Shown here: positions 29,921 through 38,243 of the stretch, piece by piece
Numbering within the stretch: position 1 is the stretch's first letter
Layout of the letters: every line of letters starts with the position of its first letter
Assembly: GCA_030613615.1 (NCBI GenBank)
Contig: JAUWLR010000007.1
Location: forward strand, 1-42,801
Length of the DNA stretch: 42,801 bases
From: Candidatus Eiseniibacteriota bacterium
GTDB taxonomy: Bacteria > Joyebacterota > Joyebacteria > Joyebacterales > Joyebacteraceae
Direction: 5' to 3'
The notes under the pieces: model-generated
Told to the model about the DNA's origin: nothing
Database searches by the model: none
What the model saw: the letters and a program-made list of their open reading frames with translations, nothing else
Program-made: the position numbers and the translations under genes

Positions 29921-30916
29921 TCAACCCTGCCCCCATCCGCCGGAGCCCCATCCTCCGGAGCCGGATGTCGGCCCGCGCTCGGTGAGAGAGTAGATCTCCC
30001 CGAGCGACTCGAGTGTTACCCACTGCTCGTCGACCTCGGCCGACGGGCCGATGGGTGGAAGCGACACGCGGTTGGACCTGGCAATGACGAGGAACGACCC
30101 GTCCGGCAGGATCAGGCCGATGTCAATGCAGTAGTCGCTCTCCACGTGCGTGACGTTGATGTACCAGTCGCGCGCGCCGGGGGCGACGTCGATGTCGTGA
30201 TAACCGACCGGGTTCTCGGCGTCCACCCCGGTCACGTCGTACACGCGAAGAACCAGTCTGCTGTTGCGCAGCGTGTCTTCGCCCAGCCTGTTCAGAAGCT
30301 GGTCGTTGAGATCAGGAGAGAACTCCCAGTAGGCGAACAGCCAGTAGGGATCGCGCACCATCAGGGCTATGAGGTCCTCCCCGTGCGTCTCAGGAAACAT
30401 GAACCCGTCATCGATATCGGGGGCTTCCTGAACGCCCAGGTGGTACTTGCTGGCCTTGATTCTCTGCTCGCCCGCGGTGCGGTAGATGGAGAACGCCCGG
30501 CGCGTACGCGGTGAGAGCCCGCGGCCCACGTGATCCTCGCGACCGCCGGCGCGCTCCGAGGCCGGTTTCCTTCTGACCTTCGTCGCCCGAACCGGTTTCC
30601 CCGAGGCCTTCGTCGCTCTGGCCTTCGTCGCCCGGACCGGTTTCCTTCTGACCTTCGTCGCCCGGACTGGTTTCCCCGAGGCCTTCGTCGCGCCGGATGG
30701 TCTCTTCGTCGCCGCGGCAGGCTTGTCGGTCCGCCGAGCGGGCGCCTTGGACCGGGCGTTGCCGGACCCGGACGCAGCGAGCAGGTCGACCAGCCTGGTC
30801 TTCTTCAGGGCGGAGCAGTTCTTGAGGCCTGCGGCTTTCGCCAGCGCCCTCAGCTCCTGAACGGTCTTCCCGGATAGCTCGGTCTTCTTCACAACACACC
30901 CTGCGTTCTCTGCCAT
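29921..30916 (-). CDS. DUF4912 protein with N-terminal Rho_N/SAP-like domain and Lys/Arg-rich repeat linker
   Basis: SGKTVQELRALAKAAGLKNCSALKKTRLVDLLAASG; linker KASGKPVRATKVRRKPVRATKAR…; DUF4912-like LIALMVRDPYWLFAYWEFSPD…LVLRVYDVTG…. Confidence 0.88.
   Translation of the reverse strand: MAENAGCVVKKTELSGKTVQELRALAKAAGLKNCSALKKTRLVDLLAASGSGNARSKAPARRTDKPAAATKRPSGATKASGKPVRATKVRRKPVRATKARATKASGKPVRATKVRRKPASERAGGREDHVGRGLSPRTRRAFSIYRTAGEQRIKASKYHLGVQEAPDIDDGFMFPETHGEDLIALMVRDPYWLFAYWEFSPDLNDQLLNRLGEDTLRNSRLVLRVYDVTGVDAENPVGYHDIDVAPGARDWYINVTHVESDYCIDIGLILPDGSFLVIARSNRVSLPPIGPSAEVDEQWVTLESLGEIYSLTERGPTSGSGGWGSGGWGQG
30562..30712. repeat. 75-bp in-frame tandem duplication inside the Lys/Arg-rich linker
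   Basis: The 28-mer CCGGTTTCCTTCTGACCTTCGTCGCCCG occurs at 30562 and 30637. Similarity continues downstream at the same 75-bp offset. Confidence 0.85.
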
Positions 30917-30974
30917 TGCCTACGCAAACATGCGCCCGCTGCGCGCGCGCCCACGAATCCCAGTCAATTGCCAC

Positions 30975-31003
30975 AGTATGTTCCGACACCCCGTCTCTGT
31001 CAA
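30975..31003 (-). promoter_or_regulatory. sigma70-like promoter upstream of the DUF4912/GH57 operon
   Basis: Minus strand TTGACA-N17-CATACT about 60 nt upstream of the start codon. Confidence 0.6.
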
Positions 31004-31107
31004 CCTGAACCCTCGATTCTTGCACGGTTCTGACAATCGGGGAATTCGGCCCGCGAGCCACCCAGGGCCCCGGGAGGGCAAACAGGCTCCGGGGCCTGCC
31101 GACCGCG

Positions 31108-32067
31108 CTAGTCCGATGCTATCTCCGTGCCCGCAATCGGTGACAGATCCTCCGAATATTGCTGTACCCACCCGTTCTCGAGGCCTTCGTCCTCCAGCGC
31201 CTCCACCGCTTCGGCCCATTCCTCGCGGGTTATCCTCCGTGCCAGCTCCGGGAACTCGCGTGCGCGGCAGGCGGGGTAGTACTGGGCCATCAGACTCACG
31301 TACGTCTCGACTCCAAGCCTCCGGGCGATGAAGCGCATGGCCTCGCGAGTGCCCGCGTGCCCGTTCGGCAGAACGAGGTGTCTTACGATGAGCCCCCTCG
31401 TAGCGACGCCGTCGGCGTCCACCTTGAGGGCGCCTACCTGCCGGTGCATCTCGACGAGAGCCGCCCGGCTCACGGCGGTGTAGTCAGGTGTATCCGAGAA
31501 CTCCCTCGCCGCATCGTCTGAGGAGTACCGGATGTCCGAGAGGTAGATGTCGACGACCCCATCCAGAAGCCTGAGCGCGAACTCGGACTCGTACCCGGAA
31601 GTGTTCCAGACGAGCGGCAACGCCGCTCCCGCACGCCAGGCGAGCAGAAGCGACTCGAGCACGTGAGGGAGAAACTGCGTCGGGGAAACGTGGTTGACGT
31701 TGTGGCAACCTGCGTCGCTGAGCGCGCCCACCATGGCGGACAGTTCCTCGATCGTACGGTCGGTCCCCTCCCCCAGCTGGCTCATGTGGTAGTTCTGGCA
31801 GAAGCAGCACGACATCGTGCAGTGGCTCCAGAAGATGGTCCCGGAGCCGTGTGTGCCGGAGATCGGCGGCTCCTCGCCGGGGTGCGCCATGTGCCGGTAG
31901 ACTCTCGCGGTGGGCCCGGCGCCGCAGTAGCCGACCTCGCCCGCCAAACGGTCCACGCCGCACTCGCGCGGACATAGCCTGCACGCGCTGAGCGATTCCC
32001 GGGCGACCGCCGCCCGGCGCTCCAGTTCCCCGCTCTCAGCCAGCGAGACGAACATGGGAACGCTCAC
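31108..32067 (-). CDS. radical SAM protein, PflA-like (COG1313-type)
   Basis: CRLCPRECGVDRLAGEVGYCG; radical SAM motif CTMSCCFCQNYHMSQ (CxxxCxxC); VWNTSGYESEFALRLLDGVVDIYLSDIRYSSD. Confidence 0.92.
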   Translation of the reverse strand: MSVPMFVSLAESGELERRAAVARESLSACRLCPRECGVDRLAGEVGYCGAGPTARVYRHMAHPGEEPPISGTHGSGTIFWSHCTMSCCFCQNYHMSQLGEGTDRTIEELSAMVGALSDAGCHNVNHVSPTQFLPHVLESLLLAWRAGAALPLVWNTSGYESEFALRLLDGVVDIYLSDIRYSSDDAAREFSDTPDYTAVSRAALVEMHRQVGALKVDADGVATRGLIVRHLVLPNGHAGTREAMRFIARRLGVETYVSLMAQYYPACRAREFPELARRITREEWAEAVEALEDEGLENGWVQQYSEDLSPIAGTEIASD

Positions 32068-33527
32068 TATCGGTGCAGGATGAATGAGATCCCCCTCGCC
32101 CCCACCATGACAGTACCGGACATCGCCTCGAGAGAGATGCCCTCCGCGACGACCGACAGTGACCTGGTGAACTCGTAGACGCCCTCCTTGATCTCGAGCT
32201 CCTCCCCGTCCAGCACGACCGTGTACTCATCCGGTATGGCCAGCATCACCTTGAGGAGGTCGAACTGGTCGTTCCCGAGCACGACAGCCGTGGGAACCCC
32301 GAGAAGATGGAGGTGCGTGCCTCCGGAGTACTCGATCCTGAGGATGCCGGAATGCACCTCGCGGTGGGCGTCCACCTTCTCGATCCGCGACCGATCGAAG
32401 CTGATCTCACCACTCGAGAGCAGATGCGTAGCGACCGCGAAGGTCGGGTTCTCGCTTCGCGCGATACTCTCGAACAACCGCTCCGCATCGCTCTTGGACT
32501 CCTCAATCGTCGTGGTCATGCTGGCCACGAGCCGCTCGTACCCGAACCGGGCCAGCACGGCCTTCGCAGACGGTGTCCTGCCCTTGACTCGTTTGCACAT
32601 GAGCTCGAACGGGTCGACGCACCCGAGCGACACGCCTTTCTTCCAGTCCGGGTCGAACCTGTCCATCACACTGCACAGTACAGCGCCGGTCCATCGGAAA
32701 CGCTCGCCGCGATACCAGTCGAGACCCGGTGACTCGGGGAAGCACTGTTCGAGGGCGCCCGCCTCTCCGAGAGCGTCCTCCAGACGCGGGCCGAACCTGC
32801 CACCGAGATAGGGTTCTGCTTCCCTTCGGCATCGCTCCGCGAGATACGTGGGAATGCCATCGGTGAACTCTATCCTCCGCTCGAACTCGGCGTAGCGTCC
32901 GCCCATTCTCAGGCGGCGGTGTCGCCGTACGCTCGTGAACTCGCGGACGCACAGGTCGAGCGAATCCGCGGTCGCGAGCGCGGCTCTGTGAAGCAGGCGG
33001 CACTCGATGTCCGCGAGAACGAGGTTCCAGGCATCTATCGGATAGCCGGAGAGAAGTTCTATCGGCCGCATCCTGCCCTCGCAGAGATCCGCCCCGTGAG
33101 CGCGGAACGACCCCTCGAAAGCGCGCGGCACCATCTCCGCTGCGAGGCCCCAGAGATCGAGCGCCGCCGTGGAGATCCCCTCGATGAGACAGACATCGCC
33201 GGAAGGAACGTCTCGGGCGTGCGCTCGGTACACGGCCGTTCGGAGCGAGGACTCTTCCCTCACACGACGGTAGTGTACCGGCGGTCGCGGGTGATTGATG
33301 AGATAGCAGGTGCTGTCCGGGCCGTGCAATAGGAACGGCGTCTCAGAGATGTCCCAGGCCGGCCAGAGGTCCTGGCTGAACTCGGTCATCTCGAGAACGG
33401 CCTCTATCCTGAGAAGCGCATCCTCCGTTCGGGCGTCCATGGCGCCCGCAAGCGCTCCCGGCGACGCGGCGAGCAGCAGCACCGTCAGGAGGGCAAGCTG
33501 GAGTCTGGTTCGTGAGGGCTCCGCTCG
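32067..33527 (-). CDS. secreted protein of unknown function
   Basis: Signal peptide RLQLALLTVLLLAASPGALAGAMD. Long ORF overlapping the radical SAM gene start by 1 nt. No family recognised. Confidence 0.7.
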   Translation of the reverse strand, partial: RAEPSRTRLQLALLTVLLLAASPGALAGAMDARTEDALLRIEAVLEMTEFSQDLWPAWDISETPFLLHGPDSTCYLINHPRPPVHYRRVREESSLRTAVYRAHARDVPSGDVCLIEGISTAALDLWGLAAEMVPRAFEGSFRAHGADLCEGRMRPIELLSGYPIDAWNLVLADIECRLLHRAALATADSLDLCVREFTSVRRHRRLRMGGRYAEFERRIEFTDGIPTYLAERCRREAEPYLGGRFGPRLEDALGEAGALEQCFPESPGLDWYRGERFRWTGAVLCSVMDRFDPDWKKGVSLGCVDPFELMCKRVKGRTPSAKAVLARFGYERLVASMTTTIEESKSDAERLFESIARSENPTFAVATHLLSSGEISFDRSRIEKVDAHREVHSGILRIEYSGGTHLHLLGVPTAVVLGNDQFDLLKVMLAIPDEYTVVLDGEELEIKEGVYEFTRSLSVVAEGISLEAMSGTVMVGARGISFILHR

Positions 33528-33578
33528 CATTCCGACCCTCCTTCTCATGGCGGACCCGAGGAAGTGGGTCCGCAACCC

Positions 33579-33607
33579 ATTCTAGACGCCCCGCAGTCGT
33601 CGGGCAA
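33579..33607 (-). promoter_or_regulatory. sigma70-like promoter for the 32067..33527 gene
   Basis: Minus strand TTGCCC-N17-TAGAAT. Confidence 0.5.
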
Positions 33608-33652
33608 GAGCCCTTGCAGGTGCAGGAACCGCCCACACGCACCCCGCATTCC

Positions 33653-33681
33653 TTGACTGCACGCTCAGATTGCGGTATAAT
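33653..33681 (+). promoter_or_regulatory. near-consensus sigma70 promoter
   Basis: TTGACT-N17-TATAAT on the + strand. Confidence 0.75.
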
Positions 33682-33753
33682 GAGGTGCGAGTATATATCT
33701 CTCAACACCACTCAAGTGACCCGTGAGCGCTCTCCAGCTCCGGGCCAAGGTGA

Positions 33754-34017
33754 GAACCCAGGCAGGCGGCGTTCGAGAAGCTCCAGGCCGCGCTTGCGCT
33801 GCCGCCGGACGCGGTGCGGGCGTTGCAGGAAGACTACGACGTCTACTGCTACGACATCGACATCGAGATAGATGAGGGGCCTGAGACCGTAGCCGGGTCC
33901 GTGGTCATGCGCGCGACGAGCACGATAGACGGCCTGGACACAGTAATCCTCAACCTACATGACAACATGACGGTCGATTCGGTTGCGCACAATGGCGCAG
34001 TAACGGATACGGACTGA
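33754..34017 (+). pseudogene. truncated M1-family aminopeptidase N-terminal remnant
   Basis: Open frame …AAFEKLQAALALPPDAVRALQEDYDVYCYDIDIEIDEGPETVAGSVVMRATSTIDGLDTVILNLHDNMTVDSVAHNGAVTDTD-stop resembles the M1 N-terminal beta-domain. No good in-frame start upstream. A GTG at 33750 would join the frame through a 1-nt shift. Confidence 0.6.
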
Positions 34018-34018
34018 G

Positions 34019-34049
34019 AGCGGGGAGCCTGAGGAGGCTCCCCGCTTTT
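34019..34049 (+). terminator. strong intrinsic terminator
   Basis: AGCGGGGAGCCT-GAGG-AGGCTCCCCGCT-TTT: perfect 12-bp stem plus a short T-run, 1 nt after the TGA of the remnant. Confidence 0.88.
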
Positions 34050-34051
34050 CG

Positions 34052-34129
34052 TGTTCCGGGCTCGTCTTCAGGGTTCCTCTTGAGGGTTCCTCTTCAGGGC
34101 TCGTGTTCCAAGCTCGTGTTCCGGCTAGA
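34052..34129. repeat. six-unit 13-bp intergenic tandem repeat
   Basis: TGTTCCGGGCTCG / TCTTCAGGGTTCC / TCTTGAGGGTTCC / TCTTCAGGGCTCG / TGTTCCAAGCTCG / TGTTCCGGCTAGA. The last unit includes the stop codon of the - strand gene. Confidence 0.85.
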
Positions 34130-35981
34130 ACAAGTCCCGGAGGACCAGTTTCAACTCTCTCCGCTTCCCGTCGCGCTCGACCTCGAAGACGTACTCCGTT
34201 CCCGGCTCCTCGCGAAGCATCGCACGGAACTCAAGTAGTCCTCCAAAGCGCTCGACGTCGATGCCGTTGATTGTGAGCACGACGTCGTCTTCCTGGAATC
34301 CGGCGTCCTCCGCGGGTGTTCCGGGTGAGACGTAGAGCACCTCGCACGCCTCGTCGGGACGCCAGAGCTGCAACCCGCTCCGGTCCCACGGGAATTCGGT
34401 CTCGAAGTCGTCTCCCTTCTCGACCACCACCTGCTGGCTCTTGTAGTCGAGATACAACACGAAGTGTCTGAAGAGCGTGTTGCCGAGGTTGCCGACGAGC
34501 TCCCCACCTGAGAAGCCGCCCGCCACCTCCCCATCGGATCCCGCCATCGATATCATGGGACGCTCTATCGTATAGCCGCCGAGCTCAACGGTCTCGTACC
34601 GGGAGAAGTGGTGTTTAATCCGCCCGCCCGCTCCGAAGCCCACACCGGAGATGCCCTCCCTGCTCGCCAGATCGTGCGCCTTCGCGTACGGAGCGTGGAA
34701 CGTCATCCCCCCGGCCCCAAGATCCAGCATCCAGCGTCCCCTGTAAATACCGTCAACCGTCGCGGCAACGGTGAAGAGGTTGTCCTTGAGAGGAGCATCG
34801 AGAACCGTCCCGTCTCCCTCGTACTCGAATTTCTCCGGGTCATAGAAGGTCAGCATGTTGTTCGCGTAGTCAACCCTGGTGACGAACCGCGACAGGAAAT
34901 CGTAGCCCAGAATACCGACGACCTCGAGATCGGACATCCTGCGGAACAGGCTCACGAGTTCGATGGCCGCGATCTGTTGTTCTTCGAATCCGATGCCCTG
35001 GACGCTGAACGGAGGGAGCGTCGTGAACGCAACGTCCACAGTGTTGCCGGCTCCCTGCCCTTTGATTTCGCCGCTCATCGTGAGCCCGAGACTCTCGGCG
35101 TACTCGCGGTCGATGACCGACATGCTCGCACCCGAGTCCAGGATCCACAGCGCCTCGCGGCAGTTGACGGTCACCGGGAGAAACACATGCCGCTCGATGT
35201 ACTGACAGGGCACGTCCGCCCGGTCGCCGCCATCGGTGAAGACGAAGTCCCGGGTGTCTTCGGCCGGCGGCTCGAAGAACCCGGGGTCGATGTCGATGTC
35301 GGTCTCGAGCAGGGTCGTCACCATCGTCTGCCTCTGTCCTATCGGCAGCACCTCAATGTCCTGTCTGAACGCGTGAAGCGCACCGTTGACCTCACGGAAA
35401 TCTGAATAGACAACGTGTTGCTGCATGTCCGGCCGGACCTCCACAGACTTCCTCAAGAGGAAGTCGATGACGTCTATGTACCAGGTCCGCTCAACGTGGT
35501 CGGACTCACTGGCGACCCCAACCACGTAGCAGTCCGTGCCCTCTACATGCTCGACGCCGGTAAGCGTAACCGCAAATACGTCGGAGGCAGGGTCGAGATG
35601 CTCGAACAGGGCGAGCCTTCTGCCAACCTCCCGGCGCGCCAGCGCGTTCGGATCCTGCTCGATCCGGAGCTTGCCGTTTGGGCCGACCTCCCAGGCGGTC
35701 ACCCCGTTATCACCCGTGGTCTGTCTGAACACCTCCAGGTCGATCTCAGTCCGACTCTGATCGGGCCTGATCTCCCAGTGCTCCACAGTCCCGGTGAGCC
35801 CGGCCATCGAGAAGTCAGCAGCGAAGTGGAGGGATTTCTCTTCCTTGAGTCTGTCCAGGCCTCCCAGAGCCTCGTAGTGTCGGTCGAGCACCTCGTAAGG
35901 ATCAGTGATATCCGCGGCGGCGAGCGCCGCCGGCGCGAGCGCACAGACAAGCGCCAGCGCGATCAGAACCTGTCTCTTCAT
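34125..35981 (-). CDS. retropepsin-like aspartic protease/PDZ protein with signal peptide
   Basis: MKRQVLIALALVCALAPAALA; WILDSGASMSVIDREYAESLGL (DSGA aspartic protease motif); C-terminal PDZ LYVSPGTPAEDAGFQEDDVVLTINGIDV. RBS GAGGAG before ATG at 35981. Confidence 0.88.
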   Translation of the reverse strand: MKRQVLIALALVCALAPAALAAADITDPYEVLDRHYEALGGLDRLKEEKSLHFAADFSMAGLTGTVEHWEIRPDQSRTEIDLEVFRQTTGDNGVTAWEVGPNGKLRIEQDPNALARREVGRRLALFEHLDPASDVFAVTLTGVEHVEGTDCYVVGVASESDHVERTWYIDVIDFLLRKSVEVRPDMQQHVVYSDFREVNGALHAFRQDIEVLPIGQRQTMVTTLLETDIDIDPGFFEPPAEDTRDFVFTDGGDRADVPCQYIERHVFLPVTVNCREALWILDSGASMSVIDREYAESLGLTMSGEIKGQGAGNTVDVAFTTLPPFSVQGIGFEEQQIAAIELVSLFRRMSDLEVVGILGYDFLSRFVTRVDYANNMLTFYDPEKFEYEGDGTVLDAPLKDNLFTVAATVDGIYRGRWMLDLGAGGMTFHAPYAKAHDLASREGISGVGFGAGGRIKHHFSRYETVELGGYTIERPMISMAGSDGEVAGGFSGGELVGNLGNTLFRHFVLYLDYKSQQVVVEKGDDFETEFPWDRSGLQLWRPDEACEVLYVSPGTPAEDAGFQEDDVVLTINGIDVERFGGLLEFRAMLREEPGTEYVFEVERDGKRRELKLVLRDLF

Positions 35982-36043
35982 TTGCTCCTCCTCACTCCCA
36001 AGAAACCGCCCCATTCCCATCGTGCGAGGAGTGGGGCTCGTCC

Positions 36044-36107
36044 GTGCGTTCCTTTCGTGCGTTCCTTTCGTGCGTTCCTTCCGTGCGTTCCTTCCGTGCG
36101 TTCCTAG
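36044..36107. repeat. five-unit 13-bp intergenic tandem repeat
   Basis: GTGCGTTCCTTTC ×2, GTGCGTTCCTTCC ×2, GTGCGTTCCTAG, starting at 36044, 36057, 36070, 36083 and 36096. Confidence 0.9.
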
Positions 36108-36817
36108 AGCTGATGGCTTCCGCTCCTGCACTCGAACATCGCGCTTCCCTTACCCACGGCGCCGGTGCCGACGTCCTCTATCCTCACGCTGAGACCGTGC
36201 TCTCCGTCCGAGAGCTCTGGCCGCTCTACACGGATCAGACAGACGGGCATGTACTTCACGTCGGCTCCGCCCAGGTCACCATACGCCTCGTAGTACCACT
36301 GCAGCGACGACACGGCAGCAGGCTCTCCGTCCAGCTCGATGCCTACGTGGGCCTCATCCAGGACCGGCGCAACGTCGGCCACCTCGATCTCCTCACCTTC
36401 CACTACGGCGAGCCTGACGGGGACCTCTCCGAAGAACGTCTCCATCGAGATCGGGGCGAACGAGAGATAGACGTACCGATCATCCGGCGAATCCCAGACG
36501 GAGAGATTGTGCAGCTCGAGCCGGCCGCTGTCCGAGCCTGCTGAAGCGCTCTCCTCGAACGCGGCTTCGTTCGCGCGCGGCGTGTTGGGACGCCCCGATG
36601 GAATGGCTGTGTCCTTGATGACGGGAGGAACGACGCTCGCCGTCACGCACCCCGCACCGTCCGGCGCCACCGCAATGAGGGGAGCGCTGCAGGTGTCCCG
36701 CGGCGGTTCACCTGCGCGTGCGTCGGTAGAGCCACACACCCTCACCGTCGTGGAGAACGCGACGACCACGAGCGCGAGCAGCGCCAACGAAGCGCACACT
36801 CTCGCGACTGCCCTCAT
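36104..36817 (-). CDS. secreted protein of unknown function
   Basis: Signal peptide-like AVARVCASLALLALVVVAFSTTV. RBS GAGAGGAG before ATG at 36817. Confidence 0.65.
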   Translation of the reverse strand: MRAVARVCASLALLALVVVAFSTTVRVCGSTDARAGEPPRDTCSAPLIAVAPDGAGCVTASVVPPVIKDTAIPSGRPNTPRANEAAFEESASAGSDSGRLELHNLSVWDSPDDRYVYLSFAPISMETFFGEVPVRLAVVEGEEIEVADVAPVLDEAHVGIELDGEPAAVSSLQWYYEAYGDLGGADVKYMPVCLIRVERPELSDGEHGLSVRIEDVGTGAVGKGSAMFECRSGSHQL

Positions 36818-36895
36818 ACGAGACTCCTCTCTCATGTGGTCAGATGTCTTCCTCACCCTCTGCTCGTTCCGGGCGGGTGAGGGAACTACAACGGG

Positions 36896-38239
36896 TCAGT
36901 TGGCCCGTTCCGGCGAACCGTTAGCCGTGGCGGGTCCCCAAAGGGCACCTGTTGCAGGCGCACCTCGCGCGGCAGGGGACCCGCCCTTGGCCATCCGGGG
37001 GGAATCCGGAGCATCGGCTGTTTCTTCGTCAGTTGAGTCAGAGGTCATCTTCACGATGACCATGGTGAGATCGTCCGTCTGGGAAGCGCCGGCTGCGAAG
37101 TCCTTGACGCTCGTGTAGACCCGCTCCTCGATCTCGCGGGCCGAGGCATGACGGTGCTCGATCAGGAGCTGCTCGAGCCGCTCCTCCCCGAACATCTCGC
37201 TCTCGGGGTTTTCGGCCTCGGTCACGCCATCGGTGTAGAGGACCAGATCGTCTCCCGCGCAGAGAGTCGCTCGTCCCTCCTCGTACTCCGAGTTGGGCAC
37301 GACGCCGATCACGAGCCCTCCACGATCGAGGTACTCGCGACTACCATCGCGCCTGAGGATGCACGGAGGATTGTGCCCGGCGTTGACGTAAACGAGTTCG
37401 CCGGTACGAGTGTCGAGAACCGCGTAGAAGAAGGTGATGAAGACGCTGTCCTCCGTGTAACCGTGCACGAGCTTGTTCACCCTCGTTATGAGCTCCACCG
37501 CGGGCACCTGACTTTCGGACAGCACCCGAACGGCCGCCTGCACATTCGCCATGAGAATCGCAGCGGGCGTTCCCTTGCCCGAGACGTCTCCGATCGTGAT
37601 CGCCAGCTTGCCGTCGCCGATGTCGATGACGTCGTAGCAGTCACCGCCGACGTGCCTCGCCGGAACGGTGAACGCGAACATGTCGAGCCCGGGCAGCTTC
37701 GGGAACGTCTTGGGCAGAAGTTCCATCTGGATGTCTCTGGCGATGTTCATCTCGTGCTCGAGCTTCCCGCGCTCCGCCGCCTCCTGCTCCATCTGGATCC
37801 TCATCTGCTCATACGTGTAGGTGACGAGCCCGACAGCCAGCGCCAGAACGCCGTTGATGGTCAGGACCATGAGGGCGAGCCTCAGCTGGTAGAGAACCAC
37901 CAGAGGGTTCACGAGCATGGCGAGTCCGCTCCCCAGCACGCCACCCGCCACCAGTGTCAGCCCCGCCAGCGGGATCCTGAGGAACACCGGAAGCCCACTG
38001 TACCTTGGTAGCACGAATTTCGCGGTGAGGACCGCCGCGAAGCCGACGACGTTCGCGAACACGATGCTCATTGGAATGAGCCCGCGCACCGTGGTATCGC
38101 TCTCGGCGAACACGTAGATCGCGACTCCCACGGCGAGCCCCGCGAGGCTGTTCCCCAGCACCCAGAGCCAGACGGCCCTGGCCCCGAACGGCCTCGCTTC
38201 CTGAAGCACAGTTGAATTGCCGCGCGTTGCTCCGCTCAT
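36896..38239 (-). CDS. PP2C/SpoIIE-type serine phosphatase (RsbU-like) with multi-pass membrane sensor domain
   Basis: DIQMELLPKTFPKLPGLDMFAFTVPARHVGGDCYDVIDIGDGKLAITIGDVSGKGTPAAILMA; YVNAGHNPPCILRRDG; GDDLVLYTDGVTEAENPESEMFG. Confidence 0.94.
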   Translation of the reverse strand: MSGATRGNSTVLQEARPFGARAVWLWVLGNSLAGLAVGVAIYVFAESDTTVRGLIPMSIVFANVVGFAAVLTAKFVLPRYSGLPVFLRIPLAGLTLVAGGVLGSGLAMLVNPLVVLYQLRLALMVLTINGVLALAVGLVTYTYEQMRIQMEQEAAERGKLEHEMNIARDIQMELLPKTFPKLPGLDMFAFTVPARHVGGDCYDVIDIGDGKLAITIGDVSGKGTPAAILMANVQAAVRVLSESQVPAVELITRVNKLVHGYTEDSVFITFFYAVLDTRTGELVYVNAGHNPPCILRRDGSREYLDRGGLVIGVVPNSEYEEGRATLCAGDDLVLYTDGVTEAENPESEMFGEERLEQLLIEHRHASAREIEERVYTSVKDFAAGASQTDDLTMVIVKMTSDSTDEETADAPDSPRMAKGGSPAARGAPATGALWGPATANGSPERAN

Positions 38240-38243
38240 CCGG

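Noticed and set aside
33512-33871. 119-aa ORF overlapping the M1 remnant
   Set aside because: Out of frame with the recognisable M1 sequence; Arg/Ser/Thr-rich composition typical of frame-shifted GC-rich DNA.
36044-36107. CRISPR-like short array
   Set aside because: Contiguous 13-bp units without spacers and no cas genes nearby; a simple tandem repeat.
36896-38239. Complete RsbU partner-switching stress module
   Set aside because: No STAS anti-anti-sigma, RsbW-type kinase or sigma factor gene is visible in the window, so only the phosphatase is claimed.
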